Assembly (NCBI GenBank): GCA_900540365.1
Contig: UQFN01000005.1
Span: 1-64,000 of the forward strand
Direction of reading: 5' to 3'
Length of the DNA: 64,000 nucleotides
Origin: an uncultured Mollicutes bacterium
GTDB taxonomy: Bacteria; Bacillota_I; Bacilli_A; RFN20; CAG-826
The notes beneath the pieces are model-generated. The model had not been told where the DNA came from and ran no database searches. It was given only the letters and a program-made list of their open reading frames with translations. Below are positions 50,942-59,989 of this stretch, piece by piece (the first letter of the stretch is position 1; each line of letters starts with the position of its first letter). A program made the translations under genes and the position numbers.

Positions 50942-52972
50942 TTAATAAGAATTCCCAATAAATTCTAAAATATATTCAACACTAATTTTTTCTTTATTAG
51001 ATTTAAATATTGGTAAATATGTATAATATTCACTAGTTATCTTATCAATTAAGTTAGTAGTTATATTAAGTGAAAAATCTAAATAAGAATTTTCGTTATT
51101 AATATCTTTTTCTAAATCTACAAGTTTTTCTTCTTGAACAAATAACATTGGAATATTATAGCCTTCAACTACATAATTTTCATTAGTTGCATCATAATAA
51201 GTAAAATATCTTGTTCTTAATTCAATATCATATCTTCTTGAAAGCATTTTAGTAGATAAACCACCATATTTCTTAGCGACAAAGACATCAGTGGATCCAT
51301 TAACATATATGGAATAGGAATTCATACTTAAGTCTTCTTCTTCACTACTGCCTTTATGTATTGCTTTAATTGAATTAATACCACTAGTGTCGCTTAAATT
51401 AAACCATAATGTATTATATTCAGTTTCTGTTCCTAAAGCTGAAAGATGTTCATTAACTTCATATCCAATTAAATGTCCTGTGTTAGTATTATATACTTCG
51501 CAAATTACTCCATCAAAACCAGGTAATGCTCCGGCTTTATTTCCGATTACAGTTGTATAGTCTTCATTAATGTAAAATTCAGCAGCACTCGATGTAGAAA
51601 TACTACCATCAATACCTAAATACTCATATATGCTTCCAGATATACTTGCATCTTCATTAACAATCATATTAAAGTAAGCTCTTCTTACTCCACCATAACG
51701 TATAGCAAACGTATAATTATCACCATTAATTACATATTTTAAAGCATTAGCATCATTTAGTTGAATTCTTCCAACTCGTTCACCAGTAGTTACATTTAAT
51801 TCTAACCCAATTTGGACTTTAGTTTCACCGATTAAAGGAATTGTAGTATCAAATTCAAGTACATAAATCATTAGTGTTCCATCAAAAGAAATATCTACTT
51901 TATATACTCCTACTTCAAATGAATATTCTGCAGTTGAACTAGGATTTTTATCTAAATAATTATTAAAGGCTGTAATGGATGCTGAAGAAACTAAATCAAT
52001 AACACTTAAAACATTAAAGAAAATTGTGGATTGATTCAAATTATCAACAACCATTTTCCATTGTTCACCATAACCATAATCCAAAATTAAGTTTGTATTT
52101 ACAAAATTAGTATAATCAAAATCTAATTGTCCTTGATTAATTAGATTTGCTTCATATGAAGGTAATAATGATTGTGGAATCTTACTAAGTGGATTATATG
52201 AATATCCTTCTAATAAAGACTTCAAATATTGACCAATATTAACTTTTTCGTTATATGATGCATAGAAAGTAACATCACCAACTAATTTATATGGCCAAGT
52301 AACTGCAGTTGTTAAATCTTCATCGATACACCAACCAACAAAACGATAGTTTTCAAGAATAGGTTTATCCTCAGGTTCATTAATTAATGTTCCATAATCT
52401 GCAGTTATACTATTAACTTTTGAACCATCAAATGTTTCAAAAGTAATTGTATATTTATTTATTGTCTCCTTAAATTTTGCAACATATTCAGTATTTTCTT
52501 TAACAGGAAGAATTTCTTTATCCCATCCATCAAACGAGTATGAATATTCGACACTTTTTGGTTTTAAAGGAGTTTCTCCATCATATTTTGGTAAAGTATT
52601 ATAAGGGACATTATTATCGATTTCTAAAACGCTACCATCATAGTTTTTCCATACAACTTGATAAGTATTAATAACTTCATTAAAAGTAGCCGTATAAGTT
52701 GCATCGCTATAAGCTTTTATAACCGATGGAGTCCATCCACTAAAAGTATAAGAATATTGATCATTTCCTTCTTTACAAGGTTCTTTCCCATTATAAACTG
52801 GCAATTCTCCTTCTAATACTTCATCAACTAACAATATATTACCATCATAGTTTTTCCACGTAATAGTATATTCTTTTGGTTCAGTTGTATCAGTTGAATT
52901 ATTATTACAACTAGCTAATACAAATAAACTTAATAAAGAAAAACTAACAGCACTAATAAATTTTATATTCAT
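50942..52972 (-). CDS. Surface lipoprotein with three Flg_new/InlB B repeats
   Basis: A 676-aa lipoprotein. The lipobox is LASC (Cys22), followed by a Thr/Asn-rich spacer. Three Flg_new repeats of about 70 residues come next (about 34-245): YTITWKNYDGNILLVDEVLE to YTATFNE, YQVVWKNYDGSVLEIDNNVP to YVAKFKE, YTITFETFDGSKVNSITADY to FYASYNE. The C-terminal 430 residues form a unique beta-rich domain, with repeated strands such as YSFEVGVYKVDISFDGTLMI, not recognised. Strong RBS (AAGGAGG). Upstream by 11 nt is the membrane XRE regulator, likely the same transcript. Possible adhesin. Confidence 0.82.
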   Translation of the reverse strand: MNIKFISAVSFSLLSLFVLASCNNNSTDTTEPKEYTITWKNYDGNILLVDEVLEGELPVYNGKEPCKEGNDQYSYTFSGWTPSVIKAYSDATYTATFNEVINTYQVVWKNYDGSVLEIDNNVPYNTLPKYDGETPLKPKSVEYSYSFDGWDKEILPVKENTEYVAKFKETINKYTITFETFDGSKVNSITADYGTLINEPEDKPILENYRFVGWCIDEDLTTAVTWPYKLVGDVTFYASYNEKVNIGQYLKSLLEGYSYNPLSKIPQSLLPSYEANLINQGQLDFDYTNFVNTNLILDYGYGEQWKMVVDNLNQSTIFFNVLSVIDLVSSASITAFNNYLDKNPSSTAEYSFEVGVYKVDISFDGTLMIYVLEFDTTIPLIGETKVQIGLELNVTTGERVGRIQLNDANALKYVINGDNYTFAIRYGGVRRAYFNMIVNEDASISGSIYEYLGIDGSISTSSAAEFYINEDYTTVIGNKAGALPGFDGVICEVYNTNTGHLIGYEVNEHLSALGTETEYNTLWFNLSDTSGINSIKAIHKGSSEEEDLSMNSYSIYVNGSTDVFVAKKYGGLSTKMLSRRYDIELRTRYFTYYDATNENYVVEGYNIPMLFVQEEKLVDLEKDINNENSYLDFSLNITTNLIDKITSEYYTYLPIFKSNKEKISVEYILEFIGNSY

Positions 52973-52983
52973 CTTTTTCCTCC

Positions 52984-53841
52984 TTATATTTCAGTTTTTG
53001 CATCATTAGTGTATGACCAATAAATAGAAAATGGAAATACAAAAAAACTCATAACAGCACAAATTCCAGTTGCTAAAATAATCGCTCCTAGCATTAGTAC
53101 AAACCCAATTATTGCAAAAACAATTTTAATTAAAATAAGAGATTTAATTCCATCAAAAGTGAAAGAAAAAATTATTCCAGGAAATTTAATTGCTCCCCAA
53201 GAAGCTACTGTCAACCGCATATCACCGATAAAATTGTTACGCATAAATACACAAAAAACAAATGTAAAAGTAAGTATCATTGCTGGGGCAAGAAATGAAT
53301 AATATATCAAAGCATTACTTTGATCTCCTATTGTAGCAAGTAAAATAAAAATAATACCAACTACAGCAGATAAAATTCCTCCAAAAACATATCCACGTAA
53401 ACGAAAGGAGTTATTTTTATCACTTCGAACTTGTTGCTGACGTATTTTCTCTTTTCTTAAACATTCATTACAAACATAATAAAGTTCGCGTCCTCCTCTA
53501 GACTTAGCAATAGAACGCTGAACTCCTTCCCCTGGATGAATATATTTATGACATATTTTACATTCCCCGATTACTGGCAATGATTTATTTACTTCATTGT
53601 TTGATTGTTTTACGTTTTCTTCATCCTTTTTTGGTTCTTCTTTTTCCTTTAATTCTAATAAATCGTCCACTGATACTTTATATAAAGCTGCTAAGTCCTT
53701 TATAGTATCAATATTTGGTTCAACCGCATCTAATTCCCAACGAGACACGGCTTGTGGAGTTACATTTAATTTTTCTGCAACTTCATTTTGTGTATAACCA
53801 CACTTAATTCTATATTCTTTAAGATTCTTTCCTAAATTCAC
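52984..53841 (-). CDS. Membrane-anchored XRE-family regulator with zinc finger
   Basis: A 285-aa protein joining a Cro/CI-type helix-turn-helix (about 1-65: GYTQNEVAEKLNVTPQAVSR, WELDAVEPNIDTI), an acidic linker, a zinc-finger-like segment (CKICHKYIHPGE then YVCNECLRKE) and four C-terminal membrane helices (about 150-280). The start is GTG at 53841, 7 nt after AGGAGG; a TTG two codons earlier would overlap the RBS. A DNA-binding domain attached to a membrane domain suggests sensing at the membrane with local transcriptional control, perhaps of the lipoprotein gene 11 nt downstream. Confidence 0.82.
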   Translation of the reverse strand: MNLGKNLKEYRIKCGYTQNEVAEKLNVTPQAVSRWELDAVEPNIDTIKDLAALYKVSVDDLLELKEKEEPKKDEENVKQSNNEVNKSLPVIGECKICHKYIHPGEGVQRSIAKSRGGRELYYVCNECLRKEKIRQQQVRSDKNNSFRLRGYVFGGILSAVVGIIFILLATIGDQSNALIYYSFLAPAMILTFTFVFCVFMRNNFIGDMRLTVASWGAIKFPGIIFSFTFDGIKSLILIKIVFAIIGFVLMLGAIILATGICAVMSFFVFPFSIYWSYTNDAKTEI

Positions 53842-53847
53842 AAGCAA

Positions 53848-54166
53848 CCCTCCTGTTGTCTATATACTGCGATTAATCTCTTTAATTTTAAATAAACAAA
53901 ACTGTGATTTCGATAAACATTTTGTTGAGTTAATTTATAATTAAGTATTTATAAAATTAAATTATTCTAAAATAAAAACCTTACTTTATAATTATACTTT
54001 AAACTACTTGATTTTAATGTCATGTATAGAATTCATATATTTTTTATTAAGATTAAGATATTATTTTTCTTTAATATTAAATAAATAAAAATATTTATTT
54101 TAAATTTTATTTAAGTTTTAAAAGGTTTTAGTTAAAAATTTACTTTTAATAATTAATAGGAACTAT
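53848..54166. other. Intergenic region before the XRE gene
   Basis: About 320 AT-rich bases. It contains repeat copy f (54101-54135) near the stop of the giant exported protein and should hold the promoter of the XRE-lipoprotein pair, which I cannot place. Confidence 0.45.
54101..54135 (+). repeat. Dispersed AT-rich repeat, copy f
   Basis: TTTTATTTAAGTTTTAAAAG then GTTTTAG; a diverged copy 30 nt past the stop of the locus 2 giant protein. Confidence 0.5.
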
Positions 54167-56740
54167 TTAAGATCCTGTTTTATCAAAGTATAAAATATAG
54201 TTTTTCATTACTCTTAAATTCAAAACTAAATTTCCTGTATTATCAAAATATCCAATTAAAGCATCAGTAACAAAATCTCTAATTAATAAATTTTGTTTGG
54301 TATATCCATTTGTATTAGAGTTAATAAAACTTTCAACTGCTTCTTGGAATGTAATTTGAGTTGAATTAAAACTAATATCACAGGTATCGCTACGTTTCAT
54401 ATTAACTCCAAGATAATACTTCTTTCTCCATAATAAATAATCAAAATCAGTTCCGTCAGCATTTTTATGGATAGCAAGTCCAGTATTTGTATCAATGCTT
54501 ACTTTATTTTCAAAAAGTTTAATGAAAATATTAGTATGACGATATGTATATACATTAAATTGATCGCTATCTTTATTATATTCAATTAAAATATCATAAA
54601 TACCTCGATCATTTTCATAATCATTTAAACTTAAAGCATTTTCTTTTACATTTGTACTAGCAATTGTAATTTGCTTTGCATTAAACCATAAACTAGCATT
54701 AGTAAATACATCTTCATCATTAAATTTAAATTGATTGTTTGCATATGTTGGATTAAAAATTAGTGCTTCATTATTATTTAATGGATTTAAATTATATAAT
54801 TCACCATCGACATTATAATATTCATTATTAAATCGAATTTGCATTAATAAATTAGTGCTAATCTCTGTTAAATCAACATTTTGTGCTAAATAAATATAAC
54901 TATTGTTTTCTGTTAATTCACTAGTTGAATCTACTACATAAGCTCCACTTGAATTTAATGTTGCTTTATATAACTTAGCATTTAAATTATAAAATTTTGG
55001 AGCATTAACTTGTTTGTTTAAATCTGAATCGAAAGTTTTATCATCTATATAAGAGCTATTTAATTCCTTATAAAATGAAGCTTCAGCTATTTTTTCTACT
55101 AGTAATATGTATGGACGATTAGTATATATATCACTAATTATTATATTATCTTTAAATAAATATTCTAAAACTCCTCCTCCTTTATTAGTATCTTTGCTAA
55201 TATATGATAAATTTTTATTATAAATTTGTTTAAAGACAGTTAAATTGCTTGTAACATTATCGGCAATAGTAGATATGTTATTAAATCCTGCTGTGGAACT
55301 ACTTGCTGTTGTGTTTCTTCCAACTACCAAATAAAAATTATAAAGCCCAAGACCATAGTTATTTTTAATATATGTTATAATGCTTGAACCAGTTATGGAA
55401 GTATTTGAACCATAAAATGCTGCCCACGGTTGACCTCCCCAATGTCCAGCACTCTCTGCAGGATGTATTGCTATTTCTAAATCGGTTATATTTTCATTTA
55501 TGTTAATGTTTGAAACATAGCCAATGTTTGTATTATTTATTCCATTAATAGGTGTACCTGCTTCAGAACCTTGAAAATATAACATTGGATATCTTGTTGA
55601 GTTTCCGCTTTTATCTTTAATATCCATTCTTAAAGCATCTCTTCCACCTTCAGAAATTATATCTTTATAACCTTTGGAATTTGAAAAAACTGGGAATAGT
55701 CTAATTACATTATCTTTATCAGCAAAGCCTGATAAAGCTTTATTTATATCAAAAAATTGATTAATGTCTTTACTTCTAAATACGGAAATTTCAATACTAT
55801 CATCACCAACTTTGCAAGGATAAATTGGATTGTCATTTCCATCAAAATCAACATAAGTCCACATTGCAAAATTTAATTCGTACCAACCTTCTTGATCGCC
55901 CATTGAAGTCCATGGGGTCATTGTAAGCTTAGAAAAATCACCTTGAGAAATAGATTCAAAAACCTCTATTTTTTGAGGTAAGACTCTTCCTTCATCATAA
56001 TTTAAATTTGGCCAAAAACCAAATCGATCATTTTTAAAATGCCTTCTATTATTATATTGACTATTATTAAAGTTAATATGATTAAATTTACCACTATCAA
56101 ATCCATTTAACTGATTTTGATCTATATAATAATCATCCCATGAAGTATTTGTAGGAATTACTCCTTTTCCATTAGAGTCGTCTTTTTCACCAAAATCGCT
56201 ACGAGCATTATGACCACCATTTAATCCTGATTCTCCGATTCCATTAATTTCTAAATCATAGACAATTTGGTAACCATAAACTTCAGCTTTGTTATACTCC
56301 ATTACACCTAAGCCTTTTTGTGCGACTATTCTTTTAGAATTGTCTAAATATTCGTTATTATTATTAACATAATCACGATATGTTTCTTTGCTAGATTGTT
56401 TTAAGGTTTGCTTATAAGAAATATTTCCAGAACTATCTTCAATAGCTTCAATATAACCAAAAGCATCTTCTGGTTTGATAGTACTTCCATTTAAATAATC
56501 TTGATAAATCTCTAAATATAACGTACTTGGAAATAAATATATAGTGTAGTCTTTTCCAACATAATCTTCTCTACCAAATACATAATTTTCTTCGATATTA
56601 TCAACTCTAATTTGATCTTCAATTAATTGACTAGATTTAACTTCATCACTAAAAATAAAATATGCAAAAGCACTACTTGTAGCAATTGCTACAATTCCAA
56701 TTAAACTTAAAAGAAATGTTTTAAATTTAAATCTAACCAT
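54167..56740 (-). CDS. Giant SipW-type exported protein, locus 2
   Basis: An 857-aa exported protein. The leader (MVRFKFKTFLLSLIGIVAIA then TSSAFAYFIFSDE) is SipW-like, with the S-A-F-A-Y-F-I-F pattern of TasA-type proteins. The mature part is Asn/Tyr/Asp-rich and beta-prone. It contains long acidic/aromatic stretches (NNRRHFKNDRFGFWPNLNYD) and no cell-wall anchor or enzyme motif. I start at 56740, with GAGGGG 5 nt upstream, rather than 12 nt earlier; this start overlaps the preceding stop by 8 nt. It is the last gene of locus 2 and corresponds by position and size to the 821-aa protein of locus 1. Structural or adhesive role inferred. Confidence 0.7.
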   Translation of the reverse strand: MVRFKFKTFLLSLIGIVAIATSSAFAYFIFSDEVKSSQLIEDQIRVDNIEENYVFGREDYVGKDYTIYLFPSTLYLEIYQDYLNGSTIKPEDAFGYIEAIEDSSGNISYKQTLKQSSKETYRDYVNNNNEYLDNSKRIVAQKGLGVMEYNKAEVYGYQIVYDLEINGIGESGLNGGHNARSDFGEKDDSNGKGVIPTNTSWDDYYIDQNQLNGFDSGKFNHINFNNSQYNNRRHFKNDRFGFWPNLNYDEGRVLPQKIEVFESISQGDFSKLTMTPWTSMGDQEGWYELNFAMWTYVDFDGNDNPIYPCKVGDDSIEISVFRSKDINQFFDINKALSGFADKDNVIRLFPVFSNSKGYKDIISEGGRDALRMDIKDKSGNSTRYPMLYFQGSEAGTPINGINNTNIGYVSNININENITDLEIAIHPAESAGHWGGQPWAAFYGSNTSITGSSIITYIKNNYGLGLYNFYLVVGRNTTASSSTAGFNNISTIADNVTSNLTVFKQIYNKNLSYISKDTNKGGGVLEYLFKDNIIISDIYTNRPYILLVEKIAEASFYKELNSSYIDDKTFDSDLNKQVNAPKFYNLNAKLYKATLNSSGAYVVDSTSELTENNSYIYLAQNVDLTEISTNLLMQIRFNNEYYNVDGELYNLNPLNNNEALIFNPTYANNQFKFNDEDVFTNASLWFNAKQITIASTNVKENALSLNDYENDRGIYDILIEYNKDSDQFNVYTYRHTNIFIKLFENKVSIDTNTGLAIHKNADGTDFDYLLWRKKYYLGVNMKRSDTCDISFNSTQITFQEAVESFINSNTNGYTKQNLLIRDFVTDALIGYFDNTGNLVLNLRVMKNYILYFDKTGS

Positions 56741-57476
56741 TTGTCCCCTCAAATCTAGCTGTAAATTCTATATCAATAGTCCAATATTTACCATATTTTG
56801 TGAAATCTTGATACAAAGTAGTATATTTAGTTAATGTATTAGGTTTTACCTTTTCACTAGCATATGCAAAAATATCACCTAAATTAATTGTTATAACATA
56901 TTCTTGAATTTTTAATCCTTCATACCCAGTTGCATTATCGACAAATGGATCGCTAACAGTATAAGGATAATAATCTAATAAATTTACAAAATTATTATTT
57001 GCATATAAATTAGATGAGATTGTAACATATTTTGATAATGGTACTGCATTTTGATCAGTTGAAGTATCAGTAAGAATAGATATTTTTGCTCCTAAAACAA
57101 ATCTAATATCACTAGGTAAAGTAAAATCATTCACTTCACGGTGAAATATGACCTTAATTTCATCGTTTTTAACTAATTCATATTTATTAGTAACATTACT
57201 ATAAGTACTTTTATAAAATTCTAAGCCTTCATTTAAATCGGTTGAGGAATTTCCTTCTTCAAATAACATAAAAGTAGGAAACACTTGATTATCATGGGCA
57301 TTTGCAAAATGTCCTAAGTTAGCTTTTGATGATATATTAATTGGTATTCCAACTTCTTGAGATAAATCTCCAGCTTCACTACTATAAAAAACCCACACTC
57401 CAAATCCACTACCAACAAATAAAAAAGTAGTTAAAAAAGGAAGAACAGTTACTAATAATTTATTTTTAAACCACAT
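56733..57476 (-). CDS. SipW-type exported protein, about 250 aa, locus 2
   Basis: A 247-aa exported protein with leader MWFKNKLLVTVLPFLTTFLF then VGSGFGVWVFYSSE, the GSGFxxWxF box shared with the small protein at 58532. The mature part is beta-rich and ends FTARFEGTNG. Overlaps SipW by 11 nt and the giant protein by 8 nt, so all three are translationally coupled. It is the likely counterpart of the 232-aa protein in locus 1. Probably a TasA/TapA-like accessory subunit. Confidence 0.68.
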   Translation of the reverse strand: MWFKNKLLVTVLPFLTTFLFVGSGFGVWVFYSSEAGDLSQEVGIPINISSKANLGHFANAHDNQVFPTFMLFEEGNSSTDLNEGLEFYKSTYSNVTNKYELVKNDEIKVIFHREVNDFTLPSDIRFVLGAKISILTDTSTDQNAVPLSKYVTISSNLYANNNFVNLLDYYPYTVSDPFVDNATGYEGLKIQEYVITINLGDIFAYASEKVKPNTLTKYTTLYQDFTKYGKYWTIDIEFTARFEGTNG

Positions 57477-58500
57477 TATTAGTATCTTCCTTTAGTTGAA
57501 AACTAATATTATAGTCTTCATCTATTTTCTTTGAAAGTTCTAAAATCTTATTATCATAAGTTTTTTCAATTAAACCTTCAGCAACGTTATATGTAATTAA
57601 AAATAAGAAACTAGCTGCAAGAGCAACAAGTCCTATATTTGATTGCAAATAAATAAGTGTGACACCTAAGCCATAATTTTGAAAACCATTATATTTACCA
57701 ACTACTTTATCAAAAGTTAATGTTAATTCTTCTGCTGAAGAAGTATCATTAGCATCTCCTCTTAAAGTATAATAAGTAACATTAGTTTCTTCATTTTGAT
57801 ATATTCTTATAACGCGGTGAACGATAATACTTCCACTTTCACTTTTATAAGCCAATATATCATATAATTTTATATCGTTTTCACTATAAATTTTATCGAT
57901 TCCAATTAAAGAATATTGTTCAATTTGATTAGTTAAATTATGTTCTTCAATATAATTATTTTCATTATTAACTGTTTCCATTGATCCTGTACGAATAGTT
58001 AATAATGTAGTGTCACCAAAAAACAATTGTTCTCCACCAATTTTAAAACCTAGTGCAAAACCAAAAATTATTAGTAATGCACAATAAAGAATACCAAATA
58101 ATGTGTTCATTATAATTTGATATTTCTTGTTTCTTTTCTTGTCTATTAATATTGATTCGTAAACACCTATTGGTTCATCTACTTTAGCATTTTTAATTTT
58201 CTTTTTTAAATCTCTTCTTAAAAAAGTTTTAATATGTGGTTCGTTTTGAACTAAATAATAGTTCAAAACGCTTACTTCCACATCTTTATTTTTTTCTTCT
58301 ATTTTAGGTTTTTCTAAAACATAACGATATTTTCTTTTTAAAGAAGATTCAAGTTTATCATCTTCATGACCTAATTTAATATGTCTAATTTTATAATGAC
58401 CATATAGTCCGAATAAAATACTAAATACAATTGCGAATCCGATGATTACACACATTGAGACAATAAAAGCTATAAAAGATAGTCTTTCTTGTCCGTTCAT
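57466..58500 (-). CDS. SipW-like (ER-type) signal peptidase I, locus 2
   Basis: A 344-aa membrane protease. An N-terminal helix (about 7-32) and a charged cytoplasmic region of about 100 residues, longer than in the locus 1 enzyme, precede the second helix (about 130-150). Ser-His-Asp catalytic residues: Ser173 in RTGSMETV, His228 in IVHRVIRI, Asp249 in RGDAND. A helix near 275-305 and a cytoplasmic tail end the protein. It should cleave the three exported proteins of locus 2. It lies 31 nt after the small protein gene without a clear RBS. It diverges from its locus 1 relative outside the active-site blocks. Confidence 0.88.
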   Translation of the reverse strand: MNGQERLSFIAFIVSMCVIIGFAIVFSILFGLYGHYKIRHIKLGHEDDKLESSLKRKYRYVLEKPKIEEKNKDVEVSVLNYYLVQNEPHIKTFLRRDLKKKIKNAKVDEPIGVYESILIDKKRNKKYQIIMNTLFGILYCALLIIFGFALGFKIGGEQLFFGDTTLLTIRTGSMETVNNENNYIEEHNLTNQIEQYSLIGIDKIYSENDIKLYDILAYKSESGSIIVHRVIRIYQNEETNVTYYTLRGDANDTSSAEELTLTFDKVVGKYNGFQNYGLGVTLIYLQSNIGLVALAASFLFLITYNVAEGLIEKTYDNKILELSKKIDEDYNISFQLKEDTNNVV

Positions 58501-58531
58501 ATAAAAAGTAATATTTAAAAATAATTAATTA

Positions 58532-59158
58532 CTAGGCACCAACTTCGACAACTACTGCCGACCATTCAAAAGTAATTGAGGCCTTTGCTAAATTACTTTT
58601 CATTGTCCCATAATCAATTGAATTTCCAGGTTTTTTGCCTTCTATATACTCTAAGAATGTACATACATCTCCTGACATTAATGAAATAGTATCAGTTAGT
58701 CCTGTATTTGAAGTAACATCTTGCGTTAATGTATGAACAGTTGAACCAGGTGTATAATCTGATAATCCTGTTACTTTAACATAATCTAATAAATTTGCAG
58801 TGAATGTGATAGTTCTAGTAACTTCAACTTTCATTCCAGCAGAAGTTAAATTCTCATAAGCTCCGTCTTTAAATGTAAATTTAGCACCAACGCTAGCTGC
58901 ATCAAAACTAATTCCTTTCTTAACATCAGTTCTATTTTGAAATCCGCCTTGATCAAGCGTAAGTGTTGTAGCTTTTGTTTCATTTAATGTTAAAGTACCC
59001 ACAGCATTATCAACCATATCTGAAACGATGACATTAACATTTTGTTCTGCTTCCTTAATATTATTTTCGCTAAAATACCAAGCTGAAAAACCACTACCAA
59101 CAAGTGCACTAACGGCTACTGCTGGTAAAACTAACGCCAATAATTTTCTATTTAGCAT
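58532..59158 (-). CDS. Small SipW-type (TasA/camelysin-like) exported protein, locus 2
   Basis: A 208-aa exported protein, first gene of locus 2. Leader MLNRKLLALVLPAVAVSALV then GSGFSAWYFSE has the GSGFSAWYF box of camelysin/TasA-type SipW substrates. The mature part is Thr/Val-rich beta (TLTLNETKATTLTLDQGG, VEVTRTITFTANLL) and ends SITFEWSAVVVEVGA. I start at 59158 because GGGGGA lies 8 nt before it; an upstream ATG at 59200 falls on the -10 box. It matches the 209-aa protein of locus 1 in size, position and style. Major fibre subunit is the best inference; the strong promoter fits high expression. Confidence 0.78.
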   Translation of the reverse strand: MLNRKLLALVLPAVAVSALVGSGFSAWYFSENNIKEAEQNVNVIVSDMVDNAVGTLTLNETKATTLTLDQGGFQNRTDVKKGISFDAASVGAKFTFKDGAYENLTSAGMKVEVTRTITFTANLLDYVKVTGLSDYTPGSTVHTLTQDVTSNTGLTDTISLMSGDVCTFLEYIEGKKPGNSIDYGTMKSNLAKASITFEWSAVVVEVGA

Positions 59159-59188
59159 AAAAAAAATCCCCCTAAACTTTGTGCTTAG

Positions 59189-59216
59189 ATAATAACACAT
59201 TTTGTGTTATTGTCAA
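59189..59216 (-). promoter_or_regulatory. Promoter of locus 2
   Basis: Minus strand: -35 TTGACA (59216-59211), 16-nt spacer, -10 TATTAT (59194-59189). The spacer is filled by a perfect dyad. Confidence 0.8.
59192..59210. promoter_or_regulatory. Perfect dyad operator inside the locus 2 promoter
   Basis: ATAACACA-TTT-TGTGTTAT, an 8-bp perfect inverted repeat exactly between -35 and -10. Its position implies a repressor competing with RNA polymerase. No candidate regulator is adjacent except the membrane XRE gene 5 kb away. Confidence 0.75.
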
Positions 59217-59275
59217 ATTTAATTAGTTATGGGTTAATGATTAAATAACTAAAAAAAGCAAAAATTTAAAATTTT

Positions 59276-59305
59276 CTTTTTAAAACTCAATTATTTTTAT
59301 AAAAT
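59276..59305 (-). repeat. Dispersed AT-rich repeat, copy g (reverse)
   Basis: TTTTTAAAACTCAATTATTT then TTATAAAA, between the locus 2 promoter and the YidD gene stop. Confidence 0.6.
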
Positions 59306-59312
59306 TTCTATC

Positions 59313-59657
59313 TTAAGGATAATCATATCCACCATTAGGATATTTACAACTTTTTAAGCGATCAATTCCTTTTTTTAATCCTTCAAACAAACCATATTTA
59401 ATAATAGCTAATTTCATATACTCTGAACAAGAAGGTTCAAAACGACATTTCATTCTTAATTTTTTTGGCGCTATTAATTGATATAAATCTATTAAAAATA
59501 AAATAATTGCTTTTAATCTAATTGATACATAAAAAAGAATATAAATTATAGGAATTATTATTTTTAGACAATATTTATCAATAAAAAAATATGTTATTAA
59601 TGTGATTATAACTAAAAAGCTACTAAATAAAATAAATTCTAAAAGTATTTTTTCCAA
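59313..59657 (-). CDS. yidD: YidD-family membrane protein insertion factor with N-terminal extension
   Basis: A 114-aa protein. The last 65 residues are YidD: LYQLIAPKKLRMKCRFEPSC, SEYMKLAIIKYGLFEGLKKG and a CKYPNGGYDYP end with the conserved GGYDP-like motif. YidD acts near YidC at the membrane to help insertion. Normal YidD is 70-85 aa; here about 44 residues with one or two extra helices (LEFILFSSFLVIITLITYFF) precede it. The start is TTG at 59657, with a stop codon directly upstream and no RBS, so the true start may lie inside, near the YidD core. No rnpA/yidC cluster adjoins it, unlike the usual context. Confidence 0.85.
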   Translation of the reverse strand: MEKILLEFILFSSFLVIITLITYFFIDKYCLKIIIPIIYILFYVSIRLKAIILFLIDLYQLIAPKKLRMKCRFEPSCSEYMKLAIIKYGLFEGLKKGIDRLKSCKYPNGGYDYP

Positions 59658-59735
59658 TTAATTTTTGGATAAGTTAAAACACGTTTATAATTTAATGAAC
59701 TTGGATCGTTATTATAACTAATGTTAAAAGATGAA

Positions 59736-59936
59736 TTATTCATCTTTTTCAAAAATTAACATGTAAAGAGTTGCATCACTTTCTTTATGAAAGCAACCAC
59801 CTTTTGCAGTTTGTCTAACAGTTTCCATTGAATGATATCTCCACCCACCAACAGAATTTTTGTTAATTAAGTCCTCAAAAAGTTAACAAGCATCTCCTTC
59901 AACAGATGTTGGTCCTGGTACAACTTTATACATCAT
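59736..59936 (-). pseudogene. DUF4177-like small protein gene with a nonsense mutation
   Basis: A 66-codon frame from ATG 59936: MMYKVVPGPTSVEGDAC, then TAA (59885-59883), then LFEDLINKNSVGGWRYHSME and TAKGGCFHKESDATLYMLIF ending EKDE at 59736. Apart from the single stop the frame is perfect and fits DUF4177-type proteins (YKVVP start, GW in the middle, F-E at the end). The TAA most likely arose from CAA. A partial second ATG codes the same frame. Either a recent pseudogene or a base error. Confidence 0.65.
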
Positions 59937-59989
59937 AGACGATTCCAACTTTATATTTTTGTTTTATCACTAGAAAATTTTTATCAATA

